Assembly: GCF_000829445.1 (NCBI RefSeq)
Contig: NZ_JXRQ01000029.1
Location: 124,001-188,000, forward strand
Length of the DNA stretch: 64,000 bases
Origin: Jeotgalibacillus alimentarius
GTDB lineage: Bacteria > Bacillota > Bacilli > Bacillales > Jeotgalibacillaceae
Direction of reading: 5' to 3'
The notes under the pieces were generated by a model. That model saw nothing but the letters and a program-made list of their open reading frames with translations. It did not search any database and was not told where the DNA came from. The translations under genes were made by a program, and so were the position numbers. Below, in pieces: positions 18,150 through 26,971 of this stretch. The stretch's first letter is position 1. Each line of letters begins with the position of its first letter.

Positions 18150-18174
18150 AAGCCCGGCACAACGCCGGGCTTTT
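18150..18174. terminator. Bidirectional terminator
   Basis: Perfect 9-bp stem AAGCCCGGC / GCCGGGCTT, loop ACAAC, T-rich on both sides. Serves hepT (plus) and the ThrE-like gene (minus). Confidence 0.9.
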
Positions 18175-18178
18175 CATC

Positions 18179-18622
18179 TTAACCGATTCTCTTCAACCGG
18201 CTCTGCTTCATAATCTGGCTGATTACCTCTGATAACACAATACCCATCGCAATGGATCCGGATACCATGAACGCTTTTGCCGCATAAGAAAGGGCCATAT
18301 TATAGTCATTTGTTACAAACGAACGCATCGCATTGTACGCAGTTCCACCAGGTACGAGTGGAATAATACCGGATACAATATAAATAATAACAGGCGCTTT
18401 ATAGACCCGGGAGAATACCTGACTGATCACTGCGATCATAAAAGCTGCTGCTACTGTTGAAGGTACTTCTCCGATCCCCTGAAGCGTCAGGATAAAAAAT
18501 GCCATCCAGCCAAGCATCCCGACAAGTCCGCACTTCCAGAGTGCTTCTTTTGGTGCGTTAAAAATAATGCCGAATCCAGCAGCTGCAATAAAACTTGTAA
18601 CCGTTTGAATCAAGATATCCAC
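18179..18622 (-). CDS. Threonine/serine exporter subunit, ThrE C-terminal half (YjjB-like)
   Basis: 147 aa with about five membrane helices and a PLVPGGTAYNAM motif, typical of the ThrE_2 (DUF3815) half. GTG start at 18622 after GGGGAGA. It works with the larger subunit encoded 15 nt upstream. In ThrE of Corynebacterium the two halves are fused; in Bacilli they are separate. Confidence 0.85.
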   Translation of the reverse strand: MDILIQTVTSFIAAAGFGIIFNAPKEALWKCGLVGMLGWMAFFILTLQGIGEVPSTVAAAFMIAVISQVFSRVYKAPVIIYIVSGIIPLVPGGTAYNAMRSFVTNDYNMALSYAAKAFMVSGSIAMGIVLSEVISQIMKQSRLKRIG

Positions 18623-18637
18623 AGGCTCTCCCCTTTC

Positions 18638-19414
18638 TTATAATAATGTGACGACAACTGCGATTCCTGATCCAATCGCAAACGCGGTCAGGAAAGCCTC
18701 TGCCCCTTTAGATAAACCGGATATAAAATGTCCGGCGATCAGATCCCTAACTGCATTTGTAATCAACAGTCCCGGCACAAGCGGCATGACGGAGCCGATA
18801 ATGATCTTATCAAGCTCCTGCCCAAGCCCCGTCATAACAGCGCCTGCTGCAAGAAGCCCAATCACCAGCGCAGCCATAAATTCAGAGAAAAATTTGATCA
18901 GCACGAGATCGTGTACGTACACAACACTCGCAAATCCGAGTCCGCCAATGATCACAGCCGGAATAAAATCAGCCCATGACCCTTGAAACATCATCAAAAA
19001 ACAGCCGCTTGAGATCGCTGCTGCAGCAATCCGTGTTTTAAGTGAGTACGTTTCATCATCTTTGTATATTCTTTTTAAAATACGGTAAGCCTGCGGAACG
19101 TCCAGCTCTCCATTTGCGATCCTACGGGAGGTGCTGTTCACAAGCATCACTTTTTTCAAATCTGTGGTGCGGTCTGAAATCCGGATCAGCTTTGTTTTCG
19201 TCGGTTCTTCTGTCTCAATCGAAAACATGATGCCAGTCGGCGTTACGTAGCTGTGGGACTCTTTAATCCCGTAGTTCTTTGCGATCCGCATCATTGTATC
19301 TTCCACGCGGTATGTCTCCGCTCCGCTCTCAAGCATAATCTTTCCCGCAAGCAGACATACATCCATCATGTCATACTGCTCCTCAAGATACTGTTCCATA
19401 TCTTCAATCTCCAT
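18638..19414 (-). CDS. Threonine/serine exporter subunit, ThrE N-terminal half (YjjP-like)
   Basis: 258 aa. A soluble part (residues 1-125, LAGKIMLESGAETYRVED and YVTPTGIMFS) precedes about five membrane helices with PLVPGLLITNAVRDL, the DUF1212/ThrE signature. GGAGGTG precedes the ATG. Forms a two-gene operon with the following subunit. Confidence 0.85.
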   Translation of the reverse strand: MEIEDMEQYLEEQYDMMDVCLLAGKIMLESGAETYRVEDTMMRIAKNYGIKESHSYVTPTGIMFSIETEEPTKTKLIRISDRTTDLKKVMLVNSTSRRIANGELDVPQAYRILKRIYKDDETYSLKTRIAAAAISSGCFLMMFQGSWADFIPAVIIGGLGFASVVYVHDLVLIKFFSEFMAALVIGLLAAGAVMTGLGQELDKIIIGSVMPLVPGLLITNAVRDLIAGHFISGLSKGAEAFLTAFAIGSGIAVVVTLL

Positions 19415-19710
19415 CCCGTCACCACCTCCGTACCATTTCAGTGCTATTAGTGTAGCATGATTTATTTAGGGATGGGGAGGAAATTTCGGGGTGATTGTGG
19501 ACAGTTTGAACTTATGACGGCGTTGAATTGACAGGATGTGAAAGCAAAAGGTGGATGACTGCCACAGAAACAGAAATGAATCCATACACCCGGACCTGCA
19601 CTATCCACACCATTTACCCACAACTGTGTAAAAGATTTTCATTGACGAATCTCTAAAAAAGTGTAATATTACACTATAAGGAACTATTTAATCTAACGGA
19701 GGTGGATTTT
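19415..19710 (+). promoter_or_regulatory. Promoter with a palindromic operator before the XRE gene
   Basis: TTGACG (19642-19647), 16 nt, TAATAT (19664-19669). A perfect 14-bp palindrome GTGTAATATTACAC (19661-19674) covers the -10, a likely site for the regulator that follows. I see nothing else clear in the rest of this 290-nt gap. Confidence 0.7.
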
Positions 19711-20178
19711 TTGAATAAAGAGCAGGTTATCCACATGATTGCGGAAAAGATGAAGTTAATACGCGTAGAAAATGGTTATTCTCAGGACAAAATGGCTGAC
19801 ATTCTGGGGATATCTAAAAAAACACTTGTTCAGATCGAGAAAGATCGTTCCCTTCCAGGCTGGAATACAGTAGTGGCTATAACCGCCCTTTTTCATCAGA
19901 GTGAAGTGCTGCAACATACACTTGGAGATGAACCGCTTGAAGTCATCAGGCTGGTTACATTTGAACATGCAGATGAACCAGTCAGCCGAACGCTTGGCGG
20001 AAAAGTGTGGTGGAAAGAACTTCACAGTACTGGCGGATACCGTCTTCAGCAGAACGTTATCAGTAAGCATTACCGCGTTCTTGATCAGAAGCATTTCAGA
20101 TGGATCAGTACGTTTGATGAAAAAGAAGCTTATCTGAGAATGGAGGAATTGAGCCATGGAAGAACGACCGAAGAATAA
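19711..20178 (+). CDS. XRE-family HTH regulator
   Basis: 155 aa from TTG 19711, 7 nt after GGAGGT; a GTG within the ribosome site (19702) is less likely. The HTH runs from about 9 to 62 (MKLIRVENGYSQDKMADIL, then SKKTLVQIEKDRSLPGW). The remaining 90 residues are not a domain I recognise. It overlaps the membrane PstS-like gene by 23 nt, so the pair is co-translated. Confidence 0.82.
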   Translation: MNKEQVIHMIAEKMKLIRVENGYSQDKMADILGISKKTLVQIEKDRSLPGWNTVVAITALFHQSEVLQHTLGDEPLEVIRLVTFEHADEPVSRTLGGKVWWKELHSTGGYRLQQNVISKHYRVLDQKHFRWISTFDEKEAYLRMEELSHGRTTEE

Positions 20179-21322
20179 TTTATTGAGAGTGATTGGAGTT
20201 ATTTTTGTAGGATTTATCGGATTCTTCTTCGTCAGTTTCGCAAGTCTGTACACGCTGCTGATCATCGGACAGCGTGAAATGATCATCCTGATTGTCGTGA
20301 GTGTAGTTCTGTACATATTATTTATTCTCCGCTTTTTCCGGCTGCTTAAGGGTAAAAAGCTTACCTATACGATGGTTGTAATCACAGCAACTGTCCTATT
20401 AACAATTGGCAGTTTGGCCGCTTATGACGCTTACCTTGTGAACATTACAAATTCTGCGGAGGTCGACCTGGCTGAGTATGAGCCGTTTGAATCCGGTACA
20501 AAAGCTGTGTCGATGGATGGTGAAGCGTCATTTCATTTAGAAGAAGACTTACCAAGACTCGATGGTGCCACAGCACTGTATCCACTGTATTCAGCTTTTG
20601 TTCAGGCGGTTTATCCTGAGGGTGATTATCCACATGTGGGTAACTCAGTTGTTCAATCGACAAAGACAGATCAGGCGTATGAAAGGCTGATCGGGGAAGA
20701 AACAGACATCATTTTTACTGCAGGCCCTTCTAAAAGACAGGAACTTGCTGCAAAACGCGCAGGACACACATTTGATATGACACCAATCGGCCGCGAAGCT
20801 TTTGTGTTTTTTGTAAATGTGAATAACCCTGTGGATTCTTTGACCACTGAAGAAATTCAGGCTATTTACTCAGGTAAAATTACAAACTGGAAAGATGTCG
20901 GTGGAAAAGATGAAGACATCCAGGCATTCCAGCGCCCGGATGACAGCGGCAGCCAGACTGCACTTGAAAAATTAATGTACGGCATCCCGATTATGGAAGC
21001 ACCCGGCGAAGAAATTGTCACCGGAATGGGTGGCATTATTAAAGAGACATCTGACTACCGCAATCACGGAAACGCAATCGGGTTCTCCTACAGATTCTTT
21101 TCCACAGAAATGGTGCGAAATGGGGATATCAAGCTGCTGGCCATTGACGGCGTTCACCCTTCAGCTGACTCGATCCGTGACGACAGCTATCCACTATCTG
21201 CTGAGTTCTATGCGATTACCGTTGGCGAACGGACTGAAAATGAACAGCAGCTGATTGACTGGATTTTGTCTGAAGAGGGACAGTGGATTGTGGAGGAGAC
21301 TGGATATGTGAGTGTGGAGTAA
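20156..21322 (+). CDS. Membrane-anchored PstS-like substrate-binding protein
   Basis: 388 aa. Three membrane helices in the first 95 residues are followed by an extracellular type 2 periplasmic-binding-protein domain. GATALYPLYSAFVQAVYP near 140, TEEIQAIYSGKITNWKDVGG near 228 and DDSGSQTALEKLM near 260 resemble phosphate-binding PstS. No Pst transporter lies nearby, so ligand sensing rather than transport is plausible. GGAGGAA precedes the ATG. Confidence 0.8.
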   Translation: MEERPKNNLLRVIGVIFVGFIGFFFVSFASLYTLLIIGQREMIILIVVSVVLYILFILRFFRLLKGKKLTYTMVVITATVLLTIGSLAAYDAYLVNITNSAEVDLAEYEPFESGTKAVSMDGEASFHLEEDLPRLDGATALYPLYSAFVQAVYPEGDYPHVGNSVVQSTKTDQAYERLIGEETDIIFTAGPSKRQELAAKRAGHTFDMTPIGREAFVFFVNVNNPVDSLTTEEIQAIYSGKITNWKDVGGKDEDIQAFQRPDDSGSQTALEKLMYGIPIMEAPGEEIVTGMGGIIKETSDYRNHGNAIGFSYRFFSTEMVRNGDIKLLAIDGVHPSADSIRDDSYPLSAEFYAITVGERTENEQQLIDWILSEEGQWIVEETGYVSVE

Positions 21323-21345
21323 AGCACTTTACTCTGCGCGCAAAA

Positions 21346-21379
21346 AAGCTGCCCGGATTTCAACTCCGGACAGCTTTTT
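21346..21379. terminator. Bidirectional terminator
   Basis: AAGCTG and CAGCTT arms, plus CCGGA/TCCGG after one unpaired base, with A6 before and T5 after. It separates two convergent genes. Confidence 0.88.
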
Positions 21380-21382
21380 GCT

Positions 21383-22381
21383 CTATTCTCCAGCAACCTT
21401 TACCAATACATGGCCGCGGATTTTACTCTCAATAATATCAGCCATCGCCTGCGGAACGTCTTCAAGCACTACTTCACGATCCACCAGTTCTTCAAGCATA
21501 GCCGGCTTCAGATCAGAGCCGAGACGCTTCCAGATCTGTTCCCGCAGCGGCATTGCGCAGTAGCCTGAATCCACACCAAGCAGGCTGACACCGCGCAGGA
21601 TAAATGGATGCACAGTCGCCGGCACCTTAGTCCCGCCGGTCAAACCGCTGACTGCAACCGCCCCGTTCTGCTTCATTTTACTCAAAACAGAAGCCAGACT
21701 GTCACCGCCCACAGGATCTACAGCACCAGCCCAGACTCCTTTGTTTAGCGGTCTGATTTTCCCGCCGTCATACACTTCATCACGCGAAATTACTTTACCC
21801 GCGCCAAGAGATTTCAGGTAATCATGCTCTGAAGATTTCCCTGTACTTCCTGTCACCTCATACCCTTTTGCTGCGAGCATCGCAACAGCCATACTGCCGA
21901 CGCCGCCTGTTGCACCAGTAACAAGCACTTCACCTGATTCAGGCGTTACATCCTCTTTTTCGAGCCTATGTACCGACAGTGCTGCTGTAAAGCCTGCAGT
22001 CCCGAAGATCATTGCCTCTCTTAATGAAAGTCCATCAGGTAATGGTACTACCCAGTCTCCCGGGATTCGGGCATACTCACTGTACCCGCCAAAGTGTGTT
22101 ACGCCGATTTCATAGCTCGTTGCAATCACCTGATCCCCTTTTTGAAAACGGCTGTCCTCTGACGACTCAACCGTTCCTGAGAGATCAATCCCCGGTATAA
22201 ATGGATAGGACTGAACGATCTTGCCATCTTTTAATCCGGCCAGCCCGTCTTTAAAATTGACGCTTGAATACGCCACTTTAATCAACACTTCTCCTTCCGG
22301 CAGCTGACCTTCTGTTACATCCGTCACTTTTGCTTCCACCTGATCATCTTTTAAGTCGACCATTACTGCTTTAAATGTCAT
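21383..22381 (-). CDS. YhdH/YhfP-family NADPH:quinone reductase (acrylyl-CoA reductase-like)
   Basis: 332 aa from ATG 22381, 8 nt after GGGAGG (TTG 22387 is in frame). Zinc-independent MDR fold: N-terminal GroES-like part with SSVNFKDGLAG, then the Rossmann motif VTGATGGVGSMAV near 150. Reduces enones or quinones with NADPH; the physiological substrate is unknown. Next gene on the same strand upstream is the glycosylase, 19 nt away. Confidence 0.88.
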   Translation of the reverse strand: MTFKAVMVDLKDDQVEAKVTDVTEGQLPEGEVLIKVAYSSVNFKDGLAGLKDGKIVQSYPFIPGIDLSGTVESSEDSRFQKGDQVIATSYEIGVTHFGGYSEYARIPGDWVVPLPDGLSLREAMIFGTAGFTAALSVHRLEKEDVTPESGEVLVTGATGGVGSMAVAMLAAKGYEVTGSTGKSSEHDYLKSLGAGKVISRDEVYDGGKIRPLNKGVWAGAVDPVGGDSLASVLSKMKQNGAVAVSGLTGGTKVPATVHPFILRGVSLLGVDSGYCAMPLREQIWKRLGSDLKPAMLEELVDREVVLEDVPQAMADIIESKIRGHVLVKVAGE

Positions 22382-22400
22382 GTTCAATTCCTCCCTTTGT

Positions 22401-22994
22401 TTACCGCGAAATATACGGATTTCCTTTTACGAAAAAGCGCCACGGATAATCGCGTGCTTCTCCTGTATTATCAATCCCGATCCGCGGACCTGTCATCACT
22501 TCAAAGTCACGATCTTCCCATCCTTCAAAAATCTGCAGCGGTGGCGCTGTGTAATGGGATCCGTAATCACTCATCGCAATCCCAAGCGCCTTCGTGAGCT
22601 TCCCGGGCCCATTCGTCCACTCAACCTGCTTTCTTCCTGGCCGCCTTGCTTCCATTAGATGAAGGCCTTCAACCGGTTCCACTGCCCGGATCAGCACAGC
22701 CTGCGGAGTATCCACCTCAGATGCCACAACATTCACAAGCGTGTGCGTATGCATCTGATACGTATACACAGAACCCGCTTTTCCAAACATAATCTCGGTC
22801 CGACGCGTCCGGCGGTTGCCATAACTATGCGCCGCCCGGTCCTCAGCACCCATATAGGCTTCTGTCTCCACAATAATTCCTGAAGCCCTGCCCTCAGGCG
22901 TATCCTTCACAAGCAGCTTTCCAATCAAAGCATCTGCAAGCTCCAGTGCAGACCTCTCATAAAAAGACTGTGCCAGTGGTTTCATGATCATCAC
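22401..22994 (-). CDS. DNA-3-methyladenine glycosylase (AAG/MPG family)
   Basis: 197 aa. GKLLVKDTPEG, IVETEAYMGAEDRAAHSYGNRRT (start near 42) and NGPGKLTKALGI near 125 are hallmarks; the Glu in ETEAY is the catalytic base. Excises alkylated purines for base-excision repair. Probably in an operon with the reductase gene. Starts at 22994 or an ATG three codons later; ribosome site weak. Confidence 0.92.
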   Translation of the reverse strand: MMIMKPLAQSFYERSALELADALIGKLLVKDTPEGRASGIIVETEAYMGAEDRAAHSYGNRRTRRTEIMFGKAGSVYTYQMHTHTLVNVVASEVDTPQAVLIRAVEPVEGLHLMEARRPGRKQVEWTNGPGKLTKALGIAMSDYGSHYTAPPLQIFEGWEDRDFEVMTGPRIGIDNTGEARDYPWRFFVKGNPYISR

Positions 22995-23048
22995 ACACTT
23001 TCTTTTGGTATACTTCTTCCTTTCCCTGTGTAGTTCCTGCTTAAAACA

Positions 23049-23086
23049 AGGGGCACACCGGGGACGGAGATGATTGTGCCACTTTT
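23049..23086. repeat. REP-like palindrome
   Basis: GGCACA and TGTGCC arms enclose CCGGGGACGG. Elements with a GGGGACGG core and flanking inverted repeats are common in Bacillaceae gaps and recall REP sequences mobilised by RAYT transposases. I recall the pattern only; no transposase is nearby. Confidence 0.5.
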
Positions 23087-23138
23087 AGAATGACTATAAA
23101 TTGCGCAGATCCATGGCGTGTGCCCGATCAACGCAAAA

Positions 23139-23173
23139 AAACACCCGCTCCTCAAAAGAGAAGCGGGTGTTTT
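23139..23173 (-). terminator. Terminator of the cold-shock gene
   Basis: AACACCCGCT and AGCGGGTGTT form a 10-bp stem; the minus-strand transcript ends in a T run. Confidence 0.9.
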
Positions 23174-23185
23174 GGAAGTGTAAAA

Positions 23186-23386
23186 TTATAATTTTACAAC
23201 GTTAGCAGCTTGGTCGCCACGGTTGCCTTGAGTGATTTCAAAGCTAACTTTTTGACCTTCTTCAAGAGTTTTGAATCCGTCGCCAGTGATAGCTGAGAAG
23301 TGTACGAATACGTCTTCGCCGCCGTCTACTTCGATAAATCCAAATCCTTTTTCTGCATTAAACCATTTTACTGTACCTTCGTTCAT
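23186..23386 (-). CDS. Cold-shock protein (CspA/CspB family)
   Basis: 66 aa from ATG 23386 after GGAGGAAT. RNP1 KGFGFIEV (about 13-20) and RNP2 VFVHFSAI (about 26-33) are intact. A single OB-fold that binds single-stranded RNA and melts structure, usually induced by cold. The leader has a large hairpin at 23442-23510. Confidence 0.95.
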   Translation of the reverse strand: MNEGTVKWFNAEKGFGFIEVDGGEDVFVHFSAITGDGFKTLEEGQKVSFEITQGNRGDQAANVVKL

Positions 23387-23441
23387 GGGTAATTCCTCCA
23401 CTGTGTTCTAAGTTTTACTTAATAGCTGAGTAAAAACAAAG

Positions 23442-23510
23442 AATTCACATGCTATCACAAGCTTTTTACATGATAGGAAAATGTAAAAAGTTCCTGATAA
23501 CATGTGAATT
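23442..23510 (-). promoter_or_regulatory. Long hairpin in the cold-shock gene leader
   Basis: Outer arms AATTCACATG (23442-23451) and CATGTGAATT (23501-23510) pair perfectly, TATCA pairs with TGATA, and CTTTTTACAT pairs with ATGTAAAAAG around a 9-nt loop. The structure ends about 55 nt before the start codon. Cold-shock mRNAs often have structured leaders that change fold with temperature; this would fit, by inference. Confidence 0.65.
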
Positions 23511-23680
23511 AGATGGTGTTACGTATTAAGCATGGTCTTATCATAGCATGGGGTTTTGGAAATAGCAAACCTTTTGGAGAAATACTTTACGACATGATTC
23601 GTCATCCCTGCTGTGCAAACGCTGTGAATGTGATTAAACGAGGATTGCTGTTAATGAGGAAAATATTAATATGACCTCAA

Positions 23681-23762
23681 TAAAATTGTTGATGATCGGT
23701 AAGTTCGCGGATATAAACGGTAACTTGTGATCTTGACCCGAAAAGCCTGCATTGTAACTTCA
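23681..23762. repeat. Weak 21-bp-phased array (locus G)
   Basis: TAAGTT and TAACTT words start at 23700 and 23721; the next 21-bp unit at 23742 is degraded, and an earlier TAAAATT lies at 23681. It sits between the terminator of the 31-aa gene and the cold-shock gene, the same setting as the clearer arrays. Confidence 0.35.
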
Positions 23763-23783
23763 ACCCACTGTCCCAGCGCCCAA

Positions 23784-23811
23784 CAAAAAAAGACTCTCCC
23801 TCAGGACAGCC
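23784..23811 (-). terminator. Terminator of the 31-aa gene
   Basis: Minus strand GGCTGTCC pairs with GGGAGAGTC allowing one mismatch and one wobble, then T7. Confidence 0.65.
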
Positions 23812-23824
23812 TCTCTTCATTCAT

Positions 23825-23920
23825 TTAGTATCGCTTTGTTTTACGGCTATTTAAAAACTTACGGATGAACGGGTACACGATCGGTCCGTATTTGATTGCG
23901 CGCTTAATGAGTCTTCCCAT
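23825..23920 (-). CDS. 31-residue basic small protein
   Basis: Starts ATG at 23920 after GGGAGGG with good spacing and ends with TAA. The peptide is short and strongly basic (starts MGRLIKRAIKYGP, ends NSRKTKRY) with a central hydrophobic stretch, so it may lie on the membrane. Own ribosome site and terminator support a real gene. I recall similar short proteins in Bacillales but no function. Confidence 0.7.
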   Translation of the reverse strand: MGRLIKRAIKYGPIVYPFIRKFLNSRKTKRY

Positions 23921-24045
23921 TATGAATCCCTCCCGCTTCTGCTCAAGTTAATCATGTTATTCCCATCTTGCGGAGGGTACAAACCTGTTTCTAACCATCG
24001 CTAACCCATCCCGCGTTGCAGTGCTTCTGGCAGGCAGCGCATGAT

Positions 24046-24954
24046 TTATTCCGCCCAGTAGCGTCTTGCCCCGCACCATTCTTTTTCATAAAATGTTCCT
24101 GCGATTTCCTGGATCATGATTTTTTTGCCGGGTGTCGGAGAGTGAATCATTTTTCCGTCCCCATGATAGATGGCCACATGATGCAGGTCTCCTTTTCCTT
24201 CTTCGTACGCGAAAAAAATAAGATCCCCGGGACGTACGTCTTCTTTAGAGATTTCTTTACCTGCAGCCGCCTGATCTGAGGCGTCCCGCGGGATCAGATA
24301 ACCGTTCGCCCGCATCATGGAGTAGCTGAAGCCTGAGCAGTCATAGCCGTGCGGCGTCATGCCGCCCCAGAGATACAGCAGGTCAAGAAATCTTTCCCCG
24401 TCTTTTAATATATCAGCAGGCGTCCCTTTTTTCAGGTCACCGTGGAAAAGTTTTACGGCATCCCTTTTGACATAAGCCTGACCATGCGGGCTGTGGACTT
24501 CAACAAGGCCATCCTGCATTCCAGTTACAGGGAGTGTTGTAGTGAATGCGAGCGTGGTCAACATCTCTCCGTTTTCGTTTAAAAGGGGAGTGAAGTCTGA
24601 TGTAACGATAATTTTCTCTTCTGACGGCTCCATATCAGCTGCGTCAATTTCAGTCAGCTGGGTAGCCGGAATCCAGCCCGGGTAGCCTGCCGGGTGCTTT
24701 TTAGAGCTTTGGGACAGAACGACAACCTGTGCCCAGTCCCCCTGTATTTCTTCAATCGTTACGATGTCTCCATACAGCACCTGCGACTGCACGCGGTTGC
24801 TGTCAAGCAGGTCCTTACGTTCTTCAGCGGTCATGCCTGCAAGCCATTTTTCAAGCTCAACAGGTGACGCGAGCGCCGGTGCATCAATGTCGCGCGGTGA
24901 TGCCGGCTCTGTCCAGAGTGTTGCTGCTGTTACATTGATATGAGCTGTTCTCAC
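24046..24954 (-). CDS. ykfC: NlpC/P60 murein-peptide endopeptidase, YkfC type
   Basis: 302 aa. Two SH3-like segments (about 1-180) precede an NlpC/P60 domain with the catalytic Cys in YDCSGFSY near 203 and the His in LHHVAIYHGDG near 256. YkfC removes L-Ala-gamma-D-Glu from recycled stem peptides. No signal peptide, in line with a cytoplasmic enzyme. Its start overlaps the epimerase gene end by 4 nt. Confidence 0.9.
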   Translation of the reverse strand: MRTAHINVTAATLWTEPASPRDIDAPALASPVELEKWLAGMTAEERKDLLDSNRVQSQVLYGDIVTIEEIQGDWAQVVVLSQSSKKHPAGYPGWIPATQLTEIDAADMEPSEEKIIVTSDFTPLLNENGEMLTTLAFTTTLPVTGMQDGLVEVHSPHGQAYVKRDAVKLFHGDLKKGTPADILKDGERFLDLLYLWGGMTPHGYDCSGFSYSMMRANGYLIPRDASDQAAAGKEISKEDVRPGDLIFFAYEEGKGDLHHVAIYHGDGKMIHSPTPGKKIMIQEIAGTFYEKEWCGARRYWAE

Positions 24955-26051
24955 GCTTGTCCCCTCCCAATTACTGCATGATCTTTTATTGATTCAATGC
25001 CAAGACCTGCTGCCTCTGAAAACGTCATGCGTGCGCGGTCGAACTGTACGCCTCCATCCACAATATCCTCAGCAAGTAAAAGCGGCGCATCAAAATCATA
25101 GCGCGTAATGATCCGCTGGCTTGCAGCAAAATGCGCGGCTGCTGAGATGCCGACTTTTGTCTCGATCATACTGCCTGTCATACACGGAATGTCATACGCT
25201 TCAGCAAGCTTTGCAATGATCAGTGCCTGATGAATGCCGCCTGCTTTCATGAGCTTAATGTTAATCAGATCCGCTGCCCGCATTTCGAGTACACGAATGG
25301 CGTCCTGGGGGCTGAACACACTTTCATCAGCCATTATTGGTGTATATGTATGGTCTGTTACGTATTTTAATCCTTTTATATCATGCGCTTTTACCGGCTG
25401 TTCAACGAGTTCAATATTAAGTCCCTCATCTTCCATCCGGCTGATCGCATATACCGCCTCTTTCGCTGTCCAGCCCTGATTCGCGTCGAGCCTGAGCGTG
25501 CAGTCTGTCTTTTCACGAATCGCTCTGATCCGCTTCAGATCATCTTCAATCGCACCGATCCCGACTTTAATTTTCAGAACTGAAAAACCATCCTGGTTAA
25601 ATTGCTTAGCATCCTCAGCCATTTCTTCAGGTTCATTCACACTGACCGTATAATCTGTATCAAACGCGTCAGCCGCTCCCCCAAGGAACTGATACAGCGG
25701 CATGCCCGCGTACTGTGCAAGTAAGTCATAGATCGCACAGTCCACCGCCGCTTTAGCGCTTGTATTCCGGACCATCGCTGTGTTGATCGTGTGCAGCAGA
25801 TTCTCTCTATCTAAAAGTGATTGCCCCAAGCATTGCGGGGCGATAATGCCATTGATGGCTTCCTCAATACCAGCCAGCGAATCTCCTGTAATCACATGGG
25901 TCGGCGGTGCCTCACCATATCCTGTACAGCCTTCTTCATCTGTGATTCTCACTATGACAGAGTCAGATACCGTCAGCGTTCTAAGTGCTGTTTTAAATGG
26001 CTTTTTCAGCGGCACCCTTACACGGAACGTTTCAACGCTGCGGATCTTCAT
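24951..26051 (-). CDS. ykfB: L-Ala-D/L-Glu epimerase
   Basis: 366 aa, enolase superfamily. The K-x-K acid/base pair is in VLKIKVG near 160-164; metal ligands appear in LRLDANQGW near 191, VEQPV near 219 and MADES near 243, with IKLMKAGG giving the second lysine near 268. Converts L-Ala-D-Glu to L-Ala-L-Glu so it can be hydrolysed. Middle gene of ykfABC. Confidence 0.93.
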   Translation of the reverse strand: MKIRSVETFRVRVPLKKPFKTALRTLTVSDSVIVRITDEEGCTGYGEAPPTHVITGDSLAGIEEAINGIIAPQCLGQSLLDRENLLHTINTAMVRNTSAKAAVDCAIYDLLAQYAGMPLYQFLGGAADAFDTDYTVSVNEPEEMAEDAKQFNQDGFSVLKIKVGIGAIEDDLKRIRAIREKTDCTLRLDANQGWTAKEAVYAISRMEDEGLNIELVEQPVKAHDIKGLKYVTDHTYTPIMADESVFSPQDAIRVLEMRAADLINIKLMKAGGIHQALIIAKLAEAYDIPCMTGSMIETKVGISAAAHFAASQRIITRYDFDAPLLLAEDIVDGGVQFDRARMTFSEAAGLGIESIKDHAVIGRGQA

Positions 26052-26971
26052 TACTCAATCCCCGGCAGCAGTGTGAGCGTTTTATCAGCAGCTGACAGCT
26101 TTGCATTGACTCCAAGCGGCACAGAAAAATGCGGTTCACAGTGGCCGATCTTAAATCCTGATACAACCGGAATCCCAAGGTCTCCTAAATAATGCTGCAG
26201 CACTTCCTCAAGCGACAGTGACGGCTTTCCGTTTGTCGGTAAAGCATTTTTAAAATCACCCACTACAATCCCGTTCAATTCTTGCAGCTTACCTGCTGAC
26301 TTCAGCTGGTTCAGCATCGCGTCAATTTTGTAAGGCTCCTCATCGATATCTTCTATTAAAAGAATTTTATCCTTCATCTCAATTTCGTGCGGTGTATTCA
26401 GTGTGCTCATAATCAGTGACAGGTTCCCGCCGGTCAGTTCACCGGTTGCACCACCTGAAGCGATCACATTCAGCTCACCGAAAGCTTCCGTATAATGAAG
26501 CTCTCTTGGTTCAAACAGCTGCGCAAACATTTTCCCTGAAAGCTCGTGAAATTCATCTTTGCCGATATCAGAAGCAGGCATCGGACCGTGGAATGTGATA
26601 AGCCCTGTCGCCTGTCGGATTGCTGTATGTAAATAAGTAATATCGCTGTAGCCCCAGAAAATCTTCGGATTGTTGCGGATCAGGTCATAATCAATTTTGT
26701 CAGCAATCCTGCCTGTACCATACCCTCCGCCGGCGCAAATGACAGCTTTTATTTCCGGGTCAGCAAACATTGCGTGCAGATCCTCAAGCCTTTCCTCATC
26801 TCGACCTGCGAGGTAGCCGTTGACGTTGCGGACATGTTTCCCTTCCTTCACTTTCAGCCCGAGTGACGTGAAAAATTCAATCGATTTTTCCATACTTTCT
26901 ATATTCGGCGGACTTGCAGGGGCAATAAACCCGACTGCGTCTCCGCTTTGCAGTCTATTTGGATAGATCAT
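26051..26971 (-). CDS. ykfA: LD-carboxypeptidase (S66 family)
   Basis: 306 aa. FIAPASPP near the N-terminus, CAGGGYGTGRIAD near 80-92, FWGYSDIT (nucleophile Ser near 111) and the terminal HCEPHFSVP with catalytic His fit S66 peptidases. Cleaves the terminal D-Ala from L,D-linked stem peptides. Its stop and the ykfB start share one base (TAATG), so the operon is tightly coupled. Confidence 0.93.
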   Translation of the reverse strand: MIYPNRLQSGDAVGFIAPASPPNIESMEKSIEFFTSLGLKVKEGKHVRNVNGYLAGRDEERLEDLHAMFADPEIKAVICAGGGYGTGRIADKIDYDLIRNNPKIFWGYSDITYLHTAIRQATGLITFHGPMPASDIGKDEFHELSGKMFAQLFEPRELHYTEAFGELNVIASGGATGELTGGNLSLIMSTLNTPHEIEMKDKILLIEDIDEEPYKIDAMLNQLKSAGKLQELNGIVVGDFKNALPTNGKPSLSLEEVLQHYLGDLGIPVVSGFKIGHCEPHFSVPLGVNAKLSAADKTLTLLPGIE

